From assembly GCA_038236995.1 (NCBI GenBank), contig JBBRZE010000017.1, positions 1-64,000 of the forward strand: DNA of 64,000 nt, read 5' to 3'. The notes below the pieces were generated by a model, which was not told the origin of the DNA, did no database searches, and saw only the letters and a program-made list of their open reading frames with translations. A program made the position numbers and the translations under genes. This DNA is from JAAFHB01 sp038236995. Its GTDB lineage: Bacteria > Bacteroidota > Bacteroidia > Bacteroidales > Prolixibacteraceae. Shown here one piece after another: positions 25,799 to 34,029 of the stretch (position 1 is its first letter; every line of letters begins with the position of its first letter).

Positions 25799-26449
25799 AT
25801 GAGAGTTCACAAAGAAGGGTTTCTGGTTATCGTGATAGCGTTTTTAATCTGGCTGTCGCTCAATATCCTTGTTGGATTGACCGGTGAACTTTATTTCCGT
25901 TGTTTCACATTTCTTGCATCAACGCCGGTTTTAATACTGGTTATCCGATTTTTCCGTCATCCAAGACGTTCAGTTGAATTAAAACCGAATAGTGTTTTAT
26001 CTCCCGCTGACGGACAGATTGTGGCCATTGAAGAAACTATGGAATCGGAATACTTTGGCGATCGGCGACTTCAGGTCTCCGTTTTTATGTCGGTTTACAA
26101 TGTTCATGTTAACTGGGTACCCGTTCCAGGAATTATAAAATACTTTAAACATCACAACGGCCGGTTTATGGCAGCTTATCTGCCCAAATCGTCAACTGAT
26201 AACGAAAGAGCTACAACTGTCATTCAAATGGCTGACGGTACTGAAATTCTTACAAGACAGATTGCAGGTGCAGTTGCCAAAAGAATTATCACCTACCCTG
26301 TTGCAGGAGCCAGTGTAACCCAGCGAAATGAACTTGGATTTATCAGGTTTGGCTCCCGGGTTGATCTTTTTCTCCCGACAGGGACAAAGGTCTATGTTGA
26401 ATTAGGACAACTCGTAACTGGCAGTCAAACGGTTATTGCAGACTTATAA
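25799..26449 (+). CDS. psd: Phosphatidylserine decarboxylase proenzyme
   Basis: This 216-residue protein is a short (PSD-A type) decarboxylase. Two N-terminal hydrophobic segments (LVIVIAFLIWLSLNILVGL and a second near 32-48) anchor it. The conserved body includes LSPADGQIVAIEE, SVYNVHVNWVPVPG and the self-cleavage region GFIRFGSRVDLFLP, where the Gly-Ser bond would give the pyruvoyl Ser. It converts phosphatidylserine to phosphatidylethanolamine. It is followed by pssA, which supplies its substrate; coding order cdsA-psd-pssA is usual in the phylum. Confidence 0.93.
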   Translation: MRVHKEGFLVIVIAFLIWLSLNILVGLTGELYFRCFTFLASTPVLILVIRFFRHPRRSVELKPNSVLSPADGQIVAIEETMESEYFGDRRLQVSVFMSVYNVHVNWVPVPGIIKYFKHHNGRFMAAYLPKSSTDNERATTVIQMADGTEILTRQIAGAVAKRIITYPVAGASVTQRNELGFIRFGSRVDLFLPTGTKVYVELGQLVTGSQTVIADL

Positions 26450-26462
26450 TTATTTTCAAACA

Positions 26463-27209
26463 ATGATTCGCAAGAACATTCCCAATTTTATTACTTGTTT
26501 AAATGTTGTGTCGGGGAGTCTTGCCGTACTTTTCGCAATTAAAGGGCAACTTACTACTTCTGTGATTTTAATCATCGCAGCTGCCATCTTCGACTTTTTC
26601 GACGGAATGGCTGCCCGTTGGCTCAAAGCCTATTCTCCGATGGGAAAAGAACTGGATTCATTGGCAGATCTGATCTCTTTTGGCCTGGCTCCGGGTGCCC
26701 TCATGATGGTAATGATGGAATACGCCCTGTTTGGACAGAATGTTCGTGCAGAAAGCTTTGCTAGTTTATCAGTGTGGGAATTATCCTGCATTTCAGCGTC
26801 TTTACTGATTCCTGTTTTTTCTGCACTTCGATTGGCCAAGTTCAACATCGACACAAGACAGACGGAGTCTTTTATTGGATTACCAACCCCTGCAAATGCA
26901 CTTTTAATTACTGCGCTGGCGCTTATTACCGAGCATGGCAAATACGATGTTCTTGATGCATTTATTTTGCAACCAGTTGCACTGCTTCTGATTACAATCA
27001 TAATGTCTTTCCTTTTGGTTTCAGAACTGCCAATGTTTTCGTTAAAGCTCAAAAACCTTTCATGGGAAGACAATAAGGTTCGATTTACATTTATTGCAAT
27101 TTCAGTTGCTCTGTTTATTGCATTCAATATCTATGGTATCGCCGCAGCAATAATTAGTTTTATCCTTATTTCTGTTTTCATCAGATTAAATGGTCACAAA
27201 CCGGTTTGA
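26463..27209 (+). CDS. pssA: CDP-diacylglycerol--serine O-phosphatidyltransferase
   Basis: This 248-residue membrane protein has the CDP-alcohol phosphotransferase motif DG-x2-AR-x8-G-x3-D-x3-D, seen as DGMAARW, then GKELDSLAD (residues about 43-66). Around it are about seven hydrophobic helices. It condenses CDP-diacylglycerol with serine. The ATG at 26463 gives the family N terminus (MIRKNIPNFITCLNV); an earlier in-frame ATG at 26436 would overlap psd. It closes the rsfS-ftsH-cdsA-psd-pssA run. Confidence 0.94.
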   Translation: MIRKNIPNFITCLNVVSGSLAVLFAIKGQLTTSVILIIAAAIFDFFDGMAARWLKAYSPMGKELDSLADLISFGLAPGALMMVMMEYALFGQNVRAESFASLSVWELSCISASLLIPVFSALRLAKFNIDTRQTESFIGLPTPANALLITALALITEHGKYDVLDAFILQPVALLLITIIMSFLLVSELPMFSLKLKNLSWEDNKVRFTFIAISVALFIAFNIYGIAAAIISFILISVFIRLNGHKPV

Positions 27210-27422
27210 CGACTCCCAATCAAATCAATCAATTGTATATCCATTTCATCAAATAATTCTCTTCAAAAAACTGACCGGCTTACAACCTTTTTGTAAGAAT
27301 TAATGTCTTACAAATAAAGAAACATTGCACTTCAGACCGAAGTTAAAATTGTGTAATCCTCAATTCACCGATCCAAATAAGTCATTCGTCGATTTTTTGC
27401 AGACTCGTGAAATAACATTGTT

Positions 27423-27430
27423 TAATTTTG
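27423..27430 (+). promoter_or_regulatory. Probable -7 element for the TonB-dependent receptor gene
   Basis: TAATTTTG fits TAnnTTTG; TTTG at 27396-27399 lies 23 bp upstream, longer than the usual 19. A small inverted repeat, CTTACAA/TTGTAAG, occurs upstream at 27279-27297. Confidence 0.45.
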
Positions 27431-27485
27431 CGCATATAATCTGAAAACATCAACATCAACATTAAATCAACTCTTAGTCAACACG

Positions 27486-29849
27486 ATGATTATCAAAATG
27501 AAATTAATTATTTTAAGTCTGTTATTTCTAATCATTGTACTACCTGTTTGGGCTGTCGATGATCATCCGGCAGGATTACTCACTATCAGCGGGTATGTTA
27601 AAGATGCAGAAAGTGGAGAGACACTCATTGGAGCAACTGTAACTATCAGTGAATTAAGCACTGGTACAGCAGCAAATCAATATGGTTTTTATTCAATTAG
27701 TCTGAAACCTGCAAATTATATCCTTGAGTTCAGGTATATGGGGTATCAAACCATTCAAAAAACGATCAATCTAAATAAAGATATCGTCATAAATATTGAA
27801 CTTAAGCCCGAAGAACACAAAATTGATGAAGTCGTAATTACAGCGGAGCGTCCGGAAGCCAATGTGAAAAAGGCGGAAATGAGCATTTCGAAACTGGAGA
27901 TGAAAACAATTAAAAGAGTGCCGGCTCTTATGGGTGAAGTTGATGTGCTAAAAGTGATCCAAATGCTTCCCGGCGTCCAGTCAACTGCGGAAGGAACTTC
28001 AGGATTTAGCGTCAGAGGCGGCGGTAATGACCAGAATCTGATTCTTCTGGATGAAGCTACCGTTTACAATGCATCCCATTTGATGGGATTCTTTTCGGTT
28101 TTCAACAACGATGCAGTCCGGGATGTAAAACTTTACAAGGGAGATATTCCAGCAAATTACGGGGGACGACTTTCATCTGTTCTCGATGTAAGGATGAAAG
28201 AGGGAAACAACAAAAAATTCGCAGCTACCGGCGGCATTGGGTTAATATCAAGCAGATTAACACTCGAAGGGCCAATAGGTAACGAAAAAACTTCTTTCCT
28301 TTTGGCTGGTAGGCGTACTTATGCCGACTTGTTTTTCCCATTGATGTCGGATTCGAGTCTCAAAAAAAGCAAATTGTATTTCTACGACCTTAACTTAAAA
28401 ATCAATCATCAGATCAATGACCGTAACCGGCTGTACCTCTCTGCCTATACCGGGCGAGACCGCTTTGGTCAGAAAGGAAGTTCGGACGCCGGATTTGGAA
28501 ACCTCACTGGAACGCTACGCTGGAATCATCTGATAACTAATAAACTGTTTTCGAATTTATCTGCAGTGGTTGCCCGATACGATTATTCGTTAAAGATGAA
28601 ACAAGGTGGATCGAACTATGTGTGGAATTCGAACATGTTAGATTACACACTTAAACTTGATTTCAATTACTTTCCAAACCCCAATAATGAAATTAAGTTC
28701 GGAATTGCATCTACGTTCCACGACTTCAATCCTGCCGACGCTTATATCGAAGGAGAAGGCAGCAAACTTGGAGCACCGGTTCCAAAAAGCTATGCACTCG
28801 AACATGGCCTCTACCTATCGAATGAACAGAAAATCGGAGAAAAACTGACCATCAAATATGGTTTGCGCTACACTATTTTCCAGAACATTGGAACTGCAAC
28901 AATTTATACGTTTGCCAAAGGATACCCTAATTATGCAGTGACTGATACCACTTATTATTCAAGCGGAAAGATCTTTAACACTTACGTGGGATTTGAGCCA
29001 CGTCTCGGCATCAATTACACCTTCAATGAGCAGTCGTCTGTAAAAGCCAGTTTCTCGCACACGATCCAGAATATGCAGCTCGCCTCGAACTCTGCAGGTG
29101 GAATGCCGCTTGATGTATGGTTTGCATCGGGTCCAAACATCAAACCACAAAAGGCGAACCAGTATGCGATCGGATATTTCAGAAATTTCGCCAACAATAC
29201 AATTGAAACATCGGTCGAAAGTTATTACAAACAGATGTATGATGTTATTGATTTTAAAGATAATGCCCAGTTATTGATGAATCCCCGGATGGAAGGCGAT
29301 ATCCGGTCGGGAACAGCAAAAGCATATGGACTCGAGCTATATGTCAAAAAGAACAACGGCAAACTGAATGGTTGGATCAGCTACACCTTGTCGAAAGTTA
29401 CACGTACAATTGTCGAAATCAATAACGGAAATCCCTACCCTACTTCATACGATAAGCCTCATAATATCAACCTTATCATGAATTATGAGTTCTCAAACCG
29501 CGTGATTCTCTCAGGGAACTGGGTTTATGCAACCGGCGCTCCAATCACTTTCCCTGTAGGATCGTATGTGATCGATAACACTTACGGGAAGTATTACTCA
29601 GCCCGTAACGGTTACAGAATGCGCGATTACCACCGGCTGGACATATCCCTGACAATTAAAGGGAAAGAACATCCCGGCAAAAAATGGGAAGGCGAATGGG
29701 TTTTCTCGATGTATAACGCCTATGGAAGACATAACGACTGGATGATCAACTTTGTGCAAGACTCGAAGGATGCTACAAAAGTTGTCGCAGAGAGATGGTA
29801 TCTGCCTTTTGTATGCTTTCCAGGAATTACCTATAATTTCAAATTTTAA
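27486..29849 (+). CDS. TonB-dependent outer-membrane receptor with carboxypeptidase-regulatory-like N-terminal domain
   Basis: This 787-residue protein has a signal peptide (LIILSLLFLIIVLPVWA), a CarboxypepD_reg-like beta-sandwich at about 35-115 (ISGYVKDAESGETLIGATV), and a plug domain at about 125-235 with MLPGVQSTAEGTSGFSVRGG. A long 22-strand-type barrel then ends in an aromatic terminus (FPGITYNFKF). It is not the long SusC type, and no SusD follows; instead a DUF4249 lipoprotein gene overlaps its stop codon by one base, a recurrent Bacteroidota pair. The ligand is unknown. A downstream alternative start at 27498 (MKLI) is possible. Confidence 0.9.
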   Translation: MIIKMKLIILSLLFLIIVLPVWAVDDHPAGLLTISGYVKDAESGETLIGATVTISELSTGTAANQYGFYSISLKPANYILEFRYMGYQTIQKTINLNKDIVINIELKPEEHKIDEVVITAERPEANVKKAEMSISKLEMKTIKRVPALMGEVDVLKVIQMLPGVQSTAEGTSGFSVRGGGNDQNLILLDEATVYNASHLMGFFSVFNNDAVRDVKLYKGDIPANYGGRLSSVLDVRMKEGNNKKFAATGGIGLISSRLTLEGPIGNEKTSFLLAGRRTYADLFFPLMSDSSLKKSKLYFYDLNLKINHQINDRNRLYLSAYTGRDRFGQKGSSDAGFGNLTGTLRWNHLITNKLFSNLSAVVARYDYSLKMKQGGSNYVWNSNMLDYTLKLDFNYFPNPNNEIKFGIASTFHDFNPADAYIEGEGSKLGAPVPKSYALEHGLYLSNEQKIGEKLTIKYGLRYTIFQNIGTATIYTFAKGYPNYAVTDTTYYSSGKIFNTYVGFEPRLGINYTFNEQSSVKASFSHTIQNMQLASNSAGGMPLDVWFASGPNIKPQKANQYAIGYFRNFANNTIETSVESYYKQMYDVIDFKDNAQLLMNPRMEGDIRSGTAKAYGLELYVKKNNGKLNGWISYTLSKVTRTIVEINNGNPYPTSYDKPHNINLIMNYEFSNRVILSGNWVYATGAPITFPVGSYVIDNTYGKYYSARNGYRMRDYHRLDISLTIKGKEHPGKKWEGEWVFSMYNAYGRHNDWMINFVQDSKDATKVVAERWYLPFVCFPGITYNFKF

Positions 29850-30724
29850 TGATGATGAAGAATCTTAAAACCCGGATAATTTCAATTTTTATCCTTTCAC
29901 TTATTGCTGCAGGATGTACAGAGACCATCGATAATATTCAGCTCGATACCACCCGGCCTCGTTTGGTTGTCGAAGGCTATATTTCGACAGATACCACCCG
30001 TCAGATGGTTAAACTATCGAAGTTGGGAGACGCGCTAATGAAAGATAAGATTCAGGTCATTTCAAATGCATTGATAACCATTTCGGACGGTACTACCACA
30101 TTTGGACTAACCGAAGATCAAACAAAAAAAGGAACCTATTTCACTGCACCAGAAGTTTTTGGAGTTGCAGGACGGACTTATACCCTTTTGATTAAGAATG
30201 TAGACATCAATAACGACAAGGTGATGGAAGAATACACAGCCCATTCATTGCTTAAACCATTGAATTCCATCGATTCGATTCATTTGGTTTATAATAATTT
30301 AAATCCCCGGTTTAAAAATTGGAGTGTAAATCTGTACTCAATGGATCCCGGCAAGGGAAGAAATTTCTACCTTTTCAAGGTCCTAAAAAACAATACTCTA
30401 CTGACAGACAGTGTATTCAAATATTCGATAGGTGACAATAACGGCTTCGAAGGCAAGTACTTTAACGGATTTCCAGTATATAGTCTGAGAGAAGAGCGGA
30501 AAGACGAAAAACTGAATCCGGGTGACACAATTAAAGTGGAGATGTATGGGATCACTGAAGATTATTACTCATTTATATACAGTTATATCTCCGATTATTA
30601 TCCCAAAGTTCCGATCTTCAGCGGACCATCTGCCAATATCCCAACTAATATTAAGCCGATGGATGATGCAGTTGGCATTTTTGCGGCCTATTCAATCAAA
30701 CGAAAAAGCATCATTTACAAATAG
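29849..30724 (+). CDS. DUF4249 family lipoprotein
   Basis: This 291-residue protein has the lipobox SLIAAGCTETID near residue 22. The mature N terminus (RPRLVVEGYISTDTTRQMVKLSK) is typical of DUF4249, which forms a beta-rich surface or periplasmic lipoprotein. Its ATG overlaps the stop of the TonB-dependent receptor (TAATG), so the two are translationally coupled and probably form one uptake complex. The partner relationship is established by frequent co-occurrence; the ligand is unknown. A 46-bp palindrome begins 18 bp after its stop. Confidence 0.87.
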   Translation: MMMKNLKTRIISIFILSLIAAGCTETIDNIQLDTTRPRLVVEGYISTDTTRQMVKLSKLGDALMKDKIQVISNALITISDGTTTFGLTEDQTKKGTYFTAPEVFGVAGRTYTLLIKNVDINNDKVMEEYTAHSLLKPLNSIDSIHLVYNNLNPRFKNWSVNLYSMDPGKGRNFYLFKVLKNNTLLTDSVFKYSIGDNNGFEGKYFNGFPVYSLREERKDEKLNPGDTIKVEMYGITEDYYSFIYSYISDYYPKVPIFSGPSANIPTNIKPMDDAVGIFAAYSIKRKSIIYK

Positions 30725-30742
30725 TACTTCCGTTCCGGAACA

Positions 30743-30788
30743 AAAAATACCACATTTACTTGTACGTACAAGTAAATGTGGTATTTTT
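30743..30788. promoter_or_regulatory. Perfect 46-bp palindrome upstream of the GntR gene: probable operator and terminator
   Basis: Both arms match over 23 bp without error, centred at 30765/30766 on ACTTGTACGTACAAGT, and include ACCACATTTACT on the outer left arm. It lies 18 bp after the DUF4249 stop and 17 bp before the preferred GntR ATG. The core resembles two-fold operators of GntR/HutC regulators, while the A and T tracts at its ends could terminate the upstream transcript. Both roles are inference. Confidence 0.75.
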
Positions 30789-30805
30789 ATGAAAATTTGT
30801 TTCGC

Positions 30806-31513
30806 ATGGAGGGAAAAAGGTACAAACAGGTACAGAACTTTCTGAAACTTCAGATCCAGAAAGGCGATTATGTCGTCGGCGATTTCCTCCCTTCCGAAAA
30901 TGAACTTTGTGCATCCTTCAGCATCACAAGAACAACCGCTCGAAAAGCACTTGAAGAACTGATGAAAGAAGGTTTCATCGAACGTCAGCAGGGAAAAGGA
31001 AGCATTGTGCGTGAACGCAGGCAATCGCTTGGTTTATTGAACGTAAAAGGGTTCTCCGAAGCAGTTGGTAAGGATGTATCCACTGTTTTTCTTCAGCATC
31101 CCAAACCAGGTTTTTGGAGTCCCGAAATCCATTTTTCAATTTGCGAAGCGGATATAAAAGAACCATGCATTCATTTTGCACGTCTCAGATGCGTGGGAGA
31201 TATTCCGGTCATGATCGAATACAACTGGTTGGCGGGTACCCACCTTGAAGGAATTGTGGGTTTTAAATTTATTGATGATTCATTCTTTAAAACGCTGAGC
31301 CAGCATTACCGGATTGAAATCACCGGATCGGAACAAGAGCTTCGGGCGGAAAATGCTAACAAGGACATAGCTGTGCTGCTTAAAATACCTCTTGGTTTCC
31401 CTATTCTCCATATTTCGGTAAAGTTCCACACCAGCAAAAATAACTTCTATATATACAGTGAATTATATTGCAATACAGCTAATTACCCAATCGGGAACAG
31501 CTATCATCTTTAA
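30806..31513 (+). CDS. GntR-family (HutC/UTRA) transcriptional regulator
   Basis: This 235-residue protein has an N-terminal winged helix (residues about 4-72), LPSENELCASFSITRTTARKALEELMKEGFIERQQGKGS, read in parts: the recognition helix is ITRTTARKALEEL and the wing IERQQGKGS. A C-terminal UTRA effector domain spans about 95-230. UTRA regulators bind small sugars or nucleoside-type ligands. The ATG at 30806 (MEGKRYKQVQ) is preferred because the in-frame start at 30776 lies within the 46-bp palindrome. It heads a group with deoC, HAD and nucleoside hydrolase genes, so it probably regulates that operon and itself. Confidence 0.9.
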   Translation: MEGKRYKQVQNFLKLQIQKGDYVVGDFLPSENELCASFSITRTTARKALEELMKEGFIERQQGKGSIVRERRQSLGLLNVKGFSEAVGKDVSTVFLQHPKPGFWSPEIHFSICEADIKEPCIHFARLRCVGDIPVMIEYNWLAGTHLEGIVGFKFIDDSFFKTLSQHYRIEITGSEQELRAENANKDIAVLLKIPLGFPILHISVKFHTSKNNFYIYSELYCNTANYPIGNSYHL

Positions 31514-31534
31514 TAATGATTTAAACAAAACGAT

Positions 31535-32251
31535 ATGACAAAAGTAAAAGAACTCGCAAAGATGATTGACCACTCGATTCTTCATCCAACAATGACCGAT
31601 GCAGATTTAATAAGAGAGTGTGCTATCGCAAAGAAGTATGTCGTGGCTTCGGTTTGCGTAAAACCTTACATGGTAAAACAGGCCAAAGAGCTTCTTAAAG
31701 GGACTACCGTTTTTGTTGGATGTGTGATCGGCTTTCCTGCTGGCAATTCCACAATTCCTGTTAAAGTTTTCGAAGCCGAAACAGCATGCAAGGACGGAGC
31801 AGTCGAAATTGATATGGTAATCAACATCGGCAAAGCACTTCAAGGCGAATGGGATTACATCGAAGAGGAGATCAAGGCAGTAACCGATACTAGCCATCGA
31901 AATAATGCCATCGTAAAGGTGATTTTTGAAACCGACTATGTCACAAAAAAAGAGGATATTATTAAGCTTTGCGAAATCTGTACGAAGGTCAATGCCGACT
32001 ATGTAAAGACTTCTACAGGTTTTGGTTTTGTGAAAACTGCGGATGGAAAATACGACTATGTCGGAGCCACTATTCCAAACCTACTGCTGATGCGCCAATA
32101 TTCCGGACCAAAAGTTAAAATCAAAGCTGCCGGAGGTGTCCGTACACTCGATCAATTAATCGCCGTCAAAGAAGCAGGATGCACACGCTGTGGTGCAACC
32201 GCCACCATAACCATGATGGAAGAGGCAATTATTCGTTTTGGTGACGAATAG
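31535..32251 (+). CDS. deoC: Deoxyribose-phosphate aldolase
   Basis: This 238-residue class I aldolase has the Schiff-base Lys158 in DYVKTSTGFG, the proton-relay Lys197 in KIKAAGGVR, and Asp93 in EIDMVINIG. It cleaves 2-deoxyribose 5-phosphate to glyceraldehyde 3-phosphate and acetaldehyde in the cytosol. It follows the GntR regulator by 21 bp and precedes a HAD phosphatase and a nucleoside hydrolase, so its likely role is catabolism of scavenged deoxynucleosides. No acetaldehyde dehydrogenase or nucleoside kinase is adjacent. Confidence 0.95.
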   Translation: MTKVKELAKMIDHSILHPTMTDADLIRECAIAKKYVVASVCVKPYMVKQAKELLKGTTVFVGCVIGFPAGNSTIPVKVFEAETACKDGAVEIDMVINIGKALQGEWDYIEEEIKAVTDTSHRNNAIVKVIFETDYVTKKEDIIKLCEICTKVNADYVKTSTGFGFVKTADGKYDYVGATIPNLLLMRQYSGPKVKIKAAGGVRTLDQLIAVKEAGCTRCGATATITMMEEAIIRFGDE

Positions 32252-32300
32252 CTAAACCTATCTTTCTCTTCAAAATAACAGGGTATAATACTACAAAAAG

Positions 32301-32990
32301 ATGCTCAAGCAAATCAAAGTAATAGGTTTTGACGCCGATGATACGCTCTGGGTGAATGAACCATTTTATCAGGAAGTTGAGAAGGAATTCTGTCAAATAA
32401 TGAAACCATACCTGATTGAAAAAGAGACCTCCGCAGAACTTTTCAAAACCGAAATGCAAAACCTGGAGATTTACGGATATGGCGCCAAAGGATTTATTTT
32501 AGCAATGATTGAAACCGCCCTCCGGGCTACTGATGGAAAAATAACCGCTGCAGAAATTAATAAGATTCTTGAAATCGGGAAAACACTTCTTTCAATGCCC
32601 ATTAAACTATTAGACGGCGTTGAAAATGTGCTGCAAAAACTTAAAAATTCCTTCAAATTAATTCTTGTTACCAAAGGTGACCTGCTAGATCAGGAGCGGA
32701 AACTGCAGAATTCAGGACTCATTGATTATTTCCATCACATCGAAATCATAAGTGACAAGCATGAAAATAATTACAAAAAACTCCTCGCCCACCTTGACAT
32801 TAAACCTGAAGAATTTCTGATGGTTGGAAATTCAATTAAATCAGATATCTTACCGGTGATTAACATTGGGGCAAAAGCTGTCCACATACCATTCGAAGTA
32901 ACCTGGCAACACGAAAACAATCATTCCATTCCTGATATTGAGACTTTTATTACAGTTTCGGATATATCGCAAATTTTAAACATACTATAA
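32301..32990 (+). CDS. HAD-family hydrolase
   Basis: This 229-residue cytoplasmic protein has HAD motif I as GFDADDTLW (nucleophile Asp and +2 Asp), motif II as LVTKGD, a Lys in the NYKKLL region, and motif IV as MVGNSIKSDI. A helical C1-type cap lies between residues 18 and 95. HADs of this shape are small phosphatases, for example on nucleotides or sugar phosphates. Context (deoC upstream, nucleoside hydrolase downstream) suggests a pentose- or nucleoside-phosphate; the substrate cannot be read from the sequence. Confidence 0.85.
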   Translation: MLKQIKVIGFDADDTLWVNEPFYQEVEKEFCQIMKPYLIEKETSAELFKTEMQNLEIYGYGAKGFILAMIETALRATDGKITAAEINKILEIGKTLLSMPIKLLDGVENVLQKLKNSFKLILVTKGDLLDQERKLQNSGLIDYFHHIEIISDKHENNYKKLLAHLDIKPEEFLMVGNSIKSDILPVINIGAKAVHIPFEVTWQHENNHSIPDIETFITVSDISQILNIL

Positions 32991-33002
32991 ATCATTTCCT
33001 CA

Positions 33003-33926
33003 ATGAAGTACCTGATCACTTTTTTCGCCTGCGTTTGTATTCAATTCTCTTCTGTTGCCCAGAAACAGAAAGTGTGGCTCGATGCCGACACGGGCAACGA
33101 AATGGATGATTTGTACGCAATTGTGAGGCTCGTCAAAGCATCTCAGATTGACCTGATTGGCTTAAGTTCGGCGCATTACAACAATCCCGATTTACTGGTT
33201 TTCGAAAAATGGAATGCCTACGATACCAAAGGATTGAATACAGTGGCCGAGAGCCAGCGACTCAATGAGCAAATTTTAAAAGCTTTGGGAAGACTGGATG
33301 TTGCTCATCCGCTGGGTGCCGACCGTCAGATCGGACGTGCCTGGGGTCAGCAGGATCCACGCGATTCGCCCGCTGCACAAGCCATTATAGCCGCTGTGAA
33401 AGAACTTCCGGCAAATGAAAAACTCGACATCCTTACGATAGGTGCGATGACAAATATGGCCACCGCTCTGATAATTGCACCTGAGATCAAATCAAAGATT
33501 CGTTGTTTTGCACTTGGGGCACAGTACAATCCAAAGACCAAGGTATGGAATAAAAACGAATTCAATATCCGCAACGACCTGAATGCCTTCGACTATTTAT
33601 TGAATCTCGAAGGTTTTGATTTCACAGTGATGAGCCTTGAAGCGGCTAAACCTCTTCATTTCAAACGGGAAGAGACTTACAATCGTCTCGATGAAAAACT
33701 TGAAGTGGAAAAAATCCTGGAAGACCGGTGGCGTGAGCAAAATCCCCAGGACGAATCACGCGTGATGTGGGATCTGGCATTGGTTGAAGCTTATCTGAAC
33801 CCCGCTTTGGCTCAGCTGAAGACTGTCACAACTCCGCCGGAAAACAAACAGCGAAATATTCGTGCTTACATTAAAATAGATGAAAAAGCACTATCGGATG
33901 ATTTTTGGGATACACTAAAAAAATAA
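33003..33926 (+). CDS. Exported inosine/uridine-preferring nucleoside hydrolase-like protein
   Basis: This 307-residue protein has a signal peptide (YLITFFACVCIQFSSVAQ). The calcium-binding motif of nucleoside hydrolases is present in modified form as WLDADTGNEMDDLYA (usual DTDPGxDDxxA). Other shared segments are LTIGAMTNMATAL, the substrate-binding ENEF-like NKNEFNIRNDLNA, and a DLALVEAY near the C terminus where the family has the catalytic His/Asp region. Such enzymes split the N-glycosidic bond of nucleosides. Being exported, it could release bases and ribose in the periplasm. It ends the regulator-deoC-HAD group with a 12-bp gap. Confidence 0.78.
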   Translation: MKYLITFFACVCIQFSSVAQKQKVWLDADTGNEMDDLYAIVRLVKASQIDLIGLSSAHYNNPDLLVFEKWNAYDTKGLNTVAESQRLNEQILKALGRLDVAHPLGADRQIGRAWGQQDPRDSPAAQAIIAAVKELPANEKLDILTIGAMTNMATALIIAPEIKSKIRCFALGAQYNPKTKVWNKNEFNIRNDLNAFDYLLNLEGFDFTVMSLEAAKPLHFKREETYNRLDEKLEVEKILEDRWREQNPQDESRVMWDLALVEAYLNPALAQLKTVTTPPENKQRNIRAYIKIDEKALSDDFWDTLKK

Positions 33927-33966
33927 ACAATAATTATACTTGTAACTTTATTGTTTTTAATAAATG

Positions 33967-34024
33967 TTTTAAGTATAACTAAAATATTTTATACATTTGT
34001 GTAATTTTTTAGGTATAACTAAAA
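33967..34024 (+). promoter_or_regulatory. Direct repeats flanking a -7 element upstream of the AAA ATPase gene
   Basis: TTTTAAGTATAACTAAAA (33967-33984) and TTTTAGGTATAACTAAAA (34007-34024) are near-identical, each close to two-fold symmetric, and spaced 40 bp apart. TACATTTG (33992-33999, fits TAnnTTTG) lies between them. This looks like a promoter bracketed by two operator copies. Confidence 0.55.
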
Positions 34025-34029
34025 CTTCA

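Noticed and set aside
27279..27297. CTTACAA inverted repeat as a terminator of pssA
   Set aside because: The stem is short, A/T-rich and lacks a T run; noted only within the promoter entry.
33997..34029. TTG start for the AAA_14 gene
   Set aside because: It lies within the predicted -7 box; the ATG at 34030 is better placed.
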